Shown here one piece after another: positions 7,084-10,941 of a stretch of DNA of 10,941 bases (the stretch's first letter is position 1; each line of letters starts with the position of its first letter). The notes under the pieces were generated by a model, which saw nothing but the letters and a program-made list of their open reading frames with translations, had not been told where the DNA came from and did no database searches. Both the position numbers and the translations under genes were made by a program. The stretch comes from CAVWDI01 sp046259385 (GTDB taxonomy: Bacteria > Chloroflexota > Anaerolineae > Anaerolineales > UBA4823): positions 1 to 10,941 of the forward strand of contig JBJYWI010000151.1 of the NCBI GenBank assembly GCA_046259385.1. Direction: 5' to 3'.

Positions 7084-8280
7084 ATGAGTGAAGAAACTGG
7101 TTTTACCACCATGGCAAGCGCCAAAGCAGAAGGCGTGGTTCCCGAAATTGGGGTCGGAATGCTGGGGTATGGGTTTATGGGCAAAGCCCATACAAACGCA
7201 TACAAAAAAATCCCATACATGATGTATCCACCACCGATGAACCCAAAGTTAGTGGCTATATGCGGATTGGTTGATAGTGAAGTTGAAGAGGCAAAAGCTC
7301 GATATGGATACGAATCATGTTACATTGACTGGCGGGCTATGATAGAGAATGAAAAAGTCAAGTTAGTCGATAACGGGAGTCCGAACAATATTCACGCGGA
7401 ACCAAGCATATATGCAGCCCAACTTGGTAAACATGTTTTGTGTGAAAAGCCACTTGCAAGAACCGCTGAAGAAGCAAAAGATATGCTGGATGTAGTAGAA
7501 AAAGCCGGAATTAAACACATGGTAGCGTTTAATTACCGGTTTGTCCCCGCTGTAAGAATGATTCGTAATCTAATCGACAGCGGTGCTTTGGGTCAGATTT
7601 ATCACTTCAGAGCGGTTTATCTTCAAGAATGGTTGATGAAGAATTACGGGACACCATTGTTGTGGCGTATGCAAAAAGATGCCGCTGGAAGTGGCGCCAT
7701 AGGAGATTTAGGAGCCCATATCATCGATCTGGCTCACTATCTGATTGGTGGAATTAAATCGATATCCGCTAATACCAGAACATTTATCATTGAACGAGAT
7801 TTGGTTGAAGGTTCAGGTACAGGCGTGGTGGACGTGGATGATGCGTTCGTCGCTGCGGTTGAATTTGAAAACGGCGCCATAGGTTCTCTCGAATCATCAC
7901 GTTTTTCTGCGGGGCGTAAGAATTACAATGTCTTTGAAATCAATGCAGAAAAGGGCAGCATTCGATTTAACCTTGAGCGGTTAAACGAGGTTGATGTATT
8001 CTGGGTGGATGATAAACCGAAAGAAACCCAGGGTTTCCATAATGTGCTTGTGACTGAAGGGTACCACCCCTGGTGGGAAAACTGGTGGCCTCACGGACAC
8101 ATAATTGGATGGGAGCATACTTTTGTCCACGAGATTACTCACCTGCTTGATTGTATAGCAAATGATAAGGAAGTTGGACCTCATGGGGCAACTTTCGTGG
8201 ATGGTTACAGAGCGGCAGTCGTTTGTGACGCGATTGTTGAATCCGCTGAAAGCAAAAAACAAATAGACATCGAATACTAA
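7084..8280 (+). CDS. Gfo/Idh/MocA-family NAD(P)-dependent oxidoreductase
   Basis: This 398-residue cytoplasmic enzyme probably oxidises a hydroxyl of a sugar, polyol or inositol (or reduces a keto-sugar) with NAD(P). The Rossmann nucleotide loop GYGFMGKAH is at 28-36 with the GxGxxG pattern. The family motif EKPLA, whose Lys is usually the catalytic residue, is at 121-125. The second family motif GDLGAHIIDLAHYL is at 207-220, placing Asp215 and His218 (or His212) at the active site. The C-terminal half is the usual alpha/beta substrate domain and carries a tryptophan-rich stretch at 330-343 (WWENWWPHGHIIGW) that may form part of the substrate pocket. The first 20 residues are an extension ahead of the Rossmann strand; ATG 7084 is chosen because GAGGAG (7070-7075) lies eight bases before it, although an internal ATG at 7111 exists. 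It follows a TIM-barrel gene, a common functional pairing, and ends before a strong hairpin. Confidence 0.93.
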   Translation: MSEETGFTTMASAKAEGVVPEIGVGMLGYGFMGKAHTNAYKKIPYMMYPPPMNPKLVAICGLVDSEVEEAKARYGYESCYIDWRAMIENEKVKLVDNGSPNNIHAEPSIYAAQLGKHVLCEKPLARTAEEAKDMLDVVEKAGIKHMVAFNYRFVPAVRMIRNLIDSGALGQIYHFRAVYLQEWLMKNYGTPLLWRMQKDAAGSGAIGDLGAHIIDLAHYLIGGIKSISANTRTFIIERDLVEGSGTGVVDVDDAFVAAVEFENGAIGSLESSRFSAGRKNYNVFEINAEKGSIRFNLERLNEVDVFWVDDKPKETQGFHNVLVTEGYHPWWENWWPHGHIIGWEHTFVHEITHLLDCIANDKEVGPHGATFVDGYRAAVVCDAIVESAESKKQIDIEY

Positions 8281-8293
8281 AATTATTTATTCG

Positions 8294-8318
8294 CCAGGTG
8301 GGGTCAAACCCCACCTGG
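8294..8318 (+). terminator. Perfect 10-bp hairpin after the oxidoreductase gene, no clear T run
   Basis: CCAGGTGGGG (8294-8303) and CCCCACCTGG (8309-8318) are perfect reverse complements around TCAAA. The following bases, TAAAGTTC, do not form a T tract on this strand, and the complementary strand has only scattered T residues. It is 13 bases after the oxidoreductase stop and 24 bases before the next start. It is best read as a transcript-processing, stabilising or attenuating structure rather than a full intrinsic terminator. Its stem and loop lengths match the hairpin at 835-859, although the sequence differs. Confidence 0.65.
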
Positions 8319-8342
8319 TAAAGTTCTATATCAGGAGTTCTT

Positions 8343-8786
8343 ATGGGAAAATATCGTCCGCGAGTGCCAATTGGGCTTCCAATTGCAATAGTTGTTACTC
8401 TAGTTTTAGGTTTAATTGCTGGACCTCTGATTAGTTCAACCGCTTCAGAAGAACAATTAGCCCAGAATGTATTATTGAATGCAATTCCATTTATTTTAAT
8501 TTTCATTTCAATTATTCTGGCATTTATCACTTTAATTTGGGCCGTAGCAACTGCGCTGAACAATAATATTTCCAAAAGAATTCACGCAATTGTGGAATGG
8601 ATGATTATTGCAGGCATAATATTGGGAATCCTGGGGATGTTTCAGCCATGGTTACACGCGGGGTTTAAATATGGATTTCTGGTACTGCTAGTTTCCACTC
8701 TTGGTTTTATCTTATGGAGCCATGTCACTCCAAAAGGGGAGAAACGCCAGTCTGATTCTGAGATTTTTTCAATCAGCGAATCTTAA
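8343..8786 (+). CDS. Unrecognised four-helix membrane protein
   Basis: This 147-residue protein has no family that I recognise. Four hydrophobic segments are visible at about residues 11-31, 47-70, 83-101 and 108-126. The N-terminus is short and basic (MGKYRPR), the loop between helices 1 and 2 is acidic and polar (SSTASEEQLAQN), and the C-terminal tail is charged and serine-rich (from TPKGEKRQSDSE onward). The gene has a good ribosome site, AGGAG (8333-8337), five bases before ATG, and codon use like its neighbours, so it is probably real. It sits between the oxidoreductase and the xylulokinase. It is too small and has too few helices for a typical sugar permease. It may be an accessory to the importer or an unrelated gene carried in the operon. 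Unknown small membrane proteins are also found in other sugar ABC operons, for example DUF2160 in glycerol importer operons, but this one does not look like DUF2160. Confidence 0.75.
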   Translation: MGKYRPRVPIGLPIAIVVTLVLGLIAGPLISSTASEEQLAQNVLLNAIPFILIFISIILAFITLIWAVATALNNNISKRIHAIVEWMIIAGIILGILGMFQPWLHAGFKYGFLVLLVSTLGFILWSHVTPKGEKRQSDSEIFSISES

Positions 8787-8810
8787 TGCTTGTGGATTAG
8801 ATATATTCAA

Positions 8811-8834
8811 ATTCTTTTTGGATATTCTTTTTGG
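8811..8834 (+). repeat. Eleven-base direct repeat in the leader of the xylulokinase gene
   Basis: ATTCTTTTTGG occurs at 8811-8821 and again at 8824-8834, separated by two bases (period 13). It lies in the 86-base gap between the membrane-protein gene and the kinase gene. It could be a tandem regulator site or a chance duplication in AT-rich DNA. No clear promoter with good spacing was recognised here. Confidence 0.5.
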
Positions 8835-8861
8835 TCGGATAGAAAAAGACGTGGATTTCTT

Positions 8862-8865
8862 GGAG
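8862..8865 (+). promoter_or_regulatory. Ribosome binding site that favours ATG 8873 for the kinase
   Basis: GGAG is seven bases before ATG 8873 and four bases before the adjacent in-frame ATG at 8870. Spacing favours 8873, but the difference is a single methionine. Confidence 0.55.
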
Positions 8866-8872
8866 ACATATG

Positions 8873-10363
8873 ATGTTATTAGGCATTGATATATCGACAA
8901 CGGGTGCAAAAGCACTGGTCATTAATGAGAAAGGGAATGTGATTAGCAGCGTAACTACACCATTGAACCTCTCGACGCCAAAGCCTTTATGGTCTGAACA
9001 GAATCCATCTGACTGGTGGGAAGGAATAAAAACCAGTATACGTTCGGTACTTGAAGATTCACAATTAACTGGAGCTGATATCCAGGCAATTGGTTTGACC
9101 GGACAGATGCATGGATTGGTACTGCTTGATGAATCAGGAGAAGTCCTCCGTCCAGCGATTTTATGGAATGACCAGAGAACCGGACCTGAATGCGATCAAA
9201 TCAGAGAGATTTTTGGCAGAGAAGAATTAATCAGGATTACTGGGAACGATGCCCTGACCGGTTTTACCGCCCCAAAGATTTTGTGGGTCAAGAAAAACGA
9301 ACCAGAAAATTATAAAAAAGCCAGAAAGATTTTACTTCCTAAGGATTATATCCGTTATAAGTTAACCGGTGAGTTCGGGATCGATAAAGCGGGAGGTGCG
9401 GGGACGATTTTATTTGATCTTCAATCCAGAAATTGGTCTGAGGAAGTATTAAACAAACTCGAAATTCCAATTGAATGGTGCCCACCGACATTTGAGGGAC
9501 CTGAGATAACGGGTGAGGTTAGCGAAAAAGCATCAGCTGAAACTGGTTTAACTCCTGGCACCCCGGTTGTCGGCGGAGGAGGAGATCAAGCTGCACAGGC
9601 TGTTGGGGTGGGTGCAGTTCAAACAGGTATCATCGCCCTGACACTGGGCACCTCGGGTGTTGTGTTTGCAACCACTGAATCAGCTTTAATTGAACCTAAT
9701 GGTCGCCTGCATGCTTTTTGCCATGCTGTACCTGATCGATGGCATTTTATGGGTGTCATGCTCAGCGCAGCAGGCAGCTTGCAGTGGTACCGCGATATTT
9801 TAGCCCCGGATGTTGATTTTGATGGTTTGATCAATGAGGCAAAAAGTGTAAATCCGGGAAGTGAAGGATTGTTTTTCCTGCCATACCTTACCGGAGAGAG
9901 GACGCCTTATCCTGATCCTCTGGCACGCGGCGCATGGGTAGGGCTCACCGTCAGACACAGGCGTGAACATATGACCAGGGCAGTATTGGAAGGAGTCGCC
10001 TTCGGTATAAAGGACAGTTTCACCTTGATACAACAGGCAGGGCTTGGCTCGATTGACCAGGTCAGGATATCCGGTGGTGGTGCAAAAAGCTCCTTATGGC
10101 GGCAAATTATCGCAGATGTTTTAGATACAGAACTTGTTACTGTTAATACAACTGAAGGAGCTGCTTTTGGCGCTGCATTGCTTGCTGGTGTCGGCGCAGG
10201 GGTTTTCACGGATGTGATCAGTGCTTGTGAGGCGACAATCCAGATAACTGGTCGAACGAATCCCGGGGAATCAAAAAACATATACAGGGATTACTATCCT
10301 ATTTACAGGGAGCTTTATCCTTCCCTGTCAGAACAGTTTCATCACATTGCTGGATTGGTATAG
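8873..10363 (+). CDS. xylB: Xylulokinase-like FGGY-family carbohydrate kinase
   Basis: This 496-residue cytoplasmic kinase is expected to phosphorylate D-xylulose to D-xylulose 5-phosphate with ATP, feeding the pentose phosphate pathway. The N-terminal phosphate loop is GIDISTTGAKAL (4-15). GQMHGLVLLD (77-86), with Met79 and His80, followed by LRPAILWNDQR, is the substrate-binding signature that separates xylulokinases from glycerol and gluconate kinases. The catalytic base is predicted as Asp238 in VVGGGGDQAA. ATP-binding motifs are LGTSGVVF (258-265) and GGGAKSSLWRQI (401-412), with GERTPY (341-346) between. Length is normal for XylB. No xylose isomerase is adjacent, so the keto-sugar probably comes from the upstream epimerase or oxidoreductase. 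A related ketose, for example D-ribulose or an L-ketose, is a possible alternative substrate. The start could also be the ATG at 8870. Confidence 0.92.
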   Translation: MLLGIDISTTGAKALVINEKGNVISSVTTPLNLSTPKPLWSEQNPSDWWEGIKTSIRSVLEDSQLTGADIQAIGLTGQMHGLVLLDESGEVLRPAILWNDQRTGPECDQIREIFGREELIRITGNDALTGFTAPKILWVKKNEPENYKKARKILLPKDYIRYKLTGEFGIDKAGGAGTILFDLQSRNWSEEVLNKLEIPIEWCPPTFEGPEITGEVSEKASAETGLTPGTPVVGGGGDQAAQAVGVGAVQTGIIALTLGTSGVVFATTESALIEPNGRLHAFCHAVPDRWHFMGVMLSAAGSLQWYRDILAPDVDFDGLINEAKSVNPGSEGLFFLPYLTGERTPYPDPLARGAWVGLTVRHRREHMTRAVLEGVAFGIKDSFTLIQQAGLGSIDQVRISGGGAKSSLWRQIIADVLDTELVTVNTTEGAAFGAALLAGVGAGVFTDVISACEATIQITGRTNPGESKNIYRDYYPIYRELYPSLSEQFHHIAGLV

Positions 10364-10375
10364 TTAATAACAGAA

Positions 10376-10941
10376 ATGAGCAATCGTCGTCCAGTTGTCT
10401 GTCTGGGAATCATGGTAGCAGATGTGCTGGGTAAACCTTTAAAGGCAATCCCTGAACCTGGTAGATTGGTTTTGGTTGAGGAGATGAGCTTACATACCGG
10501 TGGATGTGCCGTGAATACAGCCACAGCATTAGGAAAGCTTGGGATTCCAGTGGAAGTAATCGGGAAAGTGGGCACAGATCCTTTCGGAGATTTTTTGCTG
10601 GACACCCTAAAAAAACGGAACATTGGAGTGCGTGGAGTCTCGAAGGATAAAAGCATTGGTACATCAGCAACAATGGTTTTGATTGATCCGGAAGGTGAAA
10701 GACGATTTATCCATTATATCGGCGCAAATGCAATGTTAAGATTCGAAGATGTTGATATGGAACTATTAAGGGGAAATTCAATACTTCATATCGCTGGTTC
10801 TCTGGTTTTACCTGGTATAGACGGTGAACCGACAGCAGAATTGCTGCGCTCTGCTCGAGCTGAAGGCTTGATAACTTTTCTAGATACTGTATGGGATGAT
10901 AAGGGTCGTTGGATAGAATTAATGAAACCGTGTTTGCCACA
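10376..10941 (+). CDS. PfkB/ribokinase-family carbohydrate kinase (3'-truncated by window edge)
   Basis: The first 188 residues are visible, about 60 percent of a normal 300-330 residue member; the frame stays open to the end of the window. The N-terminus MSNRRPVVCLGIMVADVLGK carries the conserved Asp16 that contacts the sugar in family members. The substrate motif TGGCAVNTATALGKLG (41-56) and KVGTDPFGDFLL (64-75) correspond to the first PfkB signature. The DTVWDDKGRW segment at 170-179 matches the mid-domain region that carries phosphate and substrate contacts. The second PfkB signature with the catalytic Asp lies beyond the window. The start is 12 bases after the xylulokinase stop with no clear ribosome site, so translation is probably coupled. 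Known family substrates include ribose, fructose, 2-keto-3-deoxygluconate, inositol-pathway keto acids and fructose phosphates; the present one cannot be chosen. Confidence 0.88.
   Translation, partial: MSNRRPVVCLGIMVADVLGKPLKAIPEPGRLVLVEEMSLHTGGCAVNTATALGKLGIPVEVIGKVGTDPFGDFLLDTLKKRNIGVRGVSKDKSIGTSATMVLIDPEGERRFIHYIGANAMLRFEDVDMELLRGNSILHIAGSLVLPGIDGEPTAELLRSARAEGLITFLDTVWDDKGRWIELMKPCLP

Noticed and set aside
8135..8575. A 146-codon open frame on the minus strand
   Set aside because: It runs antisense across the oxidoreductase and membrane-protein genes and through the hairpin, with no ribosome site or recognisable motif; it is a shadow of plus-strand coding.
8701..8889. A 62-codon open frame overlapping the end of the membrane-protein gene and the start of the kinase gene
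   Set aside because: It overlaps two well-supported genes out of frame, has no ribosome site, and its product shows no recognisable features.

Overview
The window is a single, uninterrupted run of plus-strand genes and looks like the middle of a carbohydrate uptake and catabolism operon. It begins inside the gene for a sugar-binding lipoprotein or periplasmic protein and ends inside a PfkB-type kinase gene. The composition is moderately AT-leaning by eye, most genes have good Shine-Dalgarno sequences, and gaps are short (the longest are under 90 bases). No tRNA, rRNA, mobile element, CRISPR array or transcription regulator is visible. The gene style (CUT1-type ABC transporter followed by TIM-barrel epimerases, a Gfo/Idh/MocA oxidoreductase and sugar kinases) fits a free-living heterotroph such as a member of the Chloroflexota (Anaerolineae). 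That placement is a low-to-moderate-confidence inference, since no phylogenetic marker is present.

Region 1 (1-5090) is the transporter: the C-terminal 270 residues of a family 1 solute-binding protein, a strong hairpin, a MalF/UgpA-like permease, a MalG/UgpE-like permease with an enlarged extracytoplasmic loop, and two different MalK/UgpC-like ATPases whose genes overlap by four bases. Most CUT1 importers use one ATPase as a homodimer, so a dedicated heterodimer is likely here. The GlpS/GlpT pair of the rhizobial glycerol importer is a known precedent.

Region 2 (5123-8280) holds three enzymes: a D-tagatose/D-psicose 3-epimerase-family protein with its whole set of metal and substrate residues, a second and more divergent xylose-isomerase-like TIM-barrel protein, and an NAD(P)-dependent Gfo/Idh/MocA oxidoreductase. 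A second perfect hairpin follows.

Region 3 (8343-10941) holds an unrecognised four-helix membrane protein, a xylulokinase-like FGGY kinase and the first 188 residues of a PfkB kinase.

A reasonable model is import of a sugar, polyol or sugar derivative, oxidation to a keto form by the Gfo/Idh/MocA enzyme, isomerisation or C3-epimerisation by the TIM-barrel enzymes, and phosphorylation by the two kinases, with D-xylulose 5-phosphate a plausible exit point. The substrate cannot be read from the sequence. The points most worth following up are the two-ATPase importer, the enlarged permease loop, the unknown membrane protein and the unusual enzyme combination.
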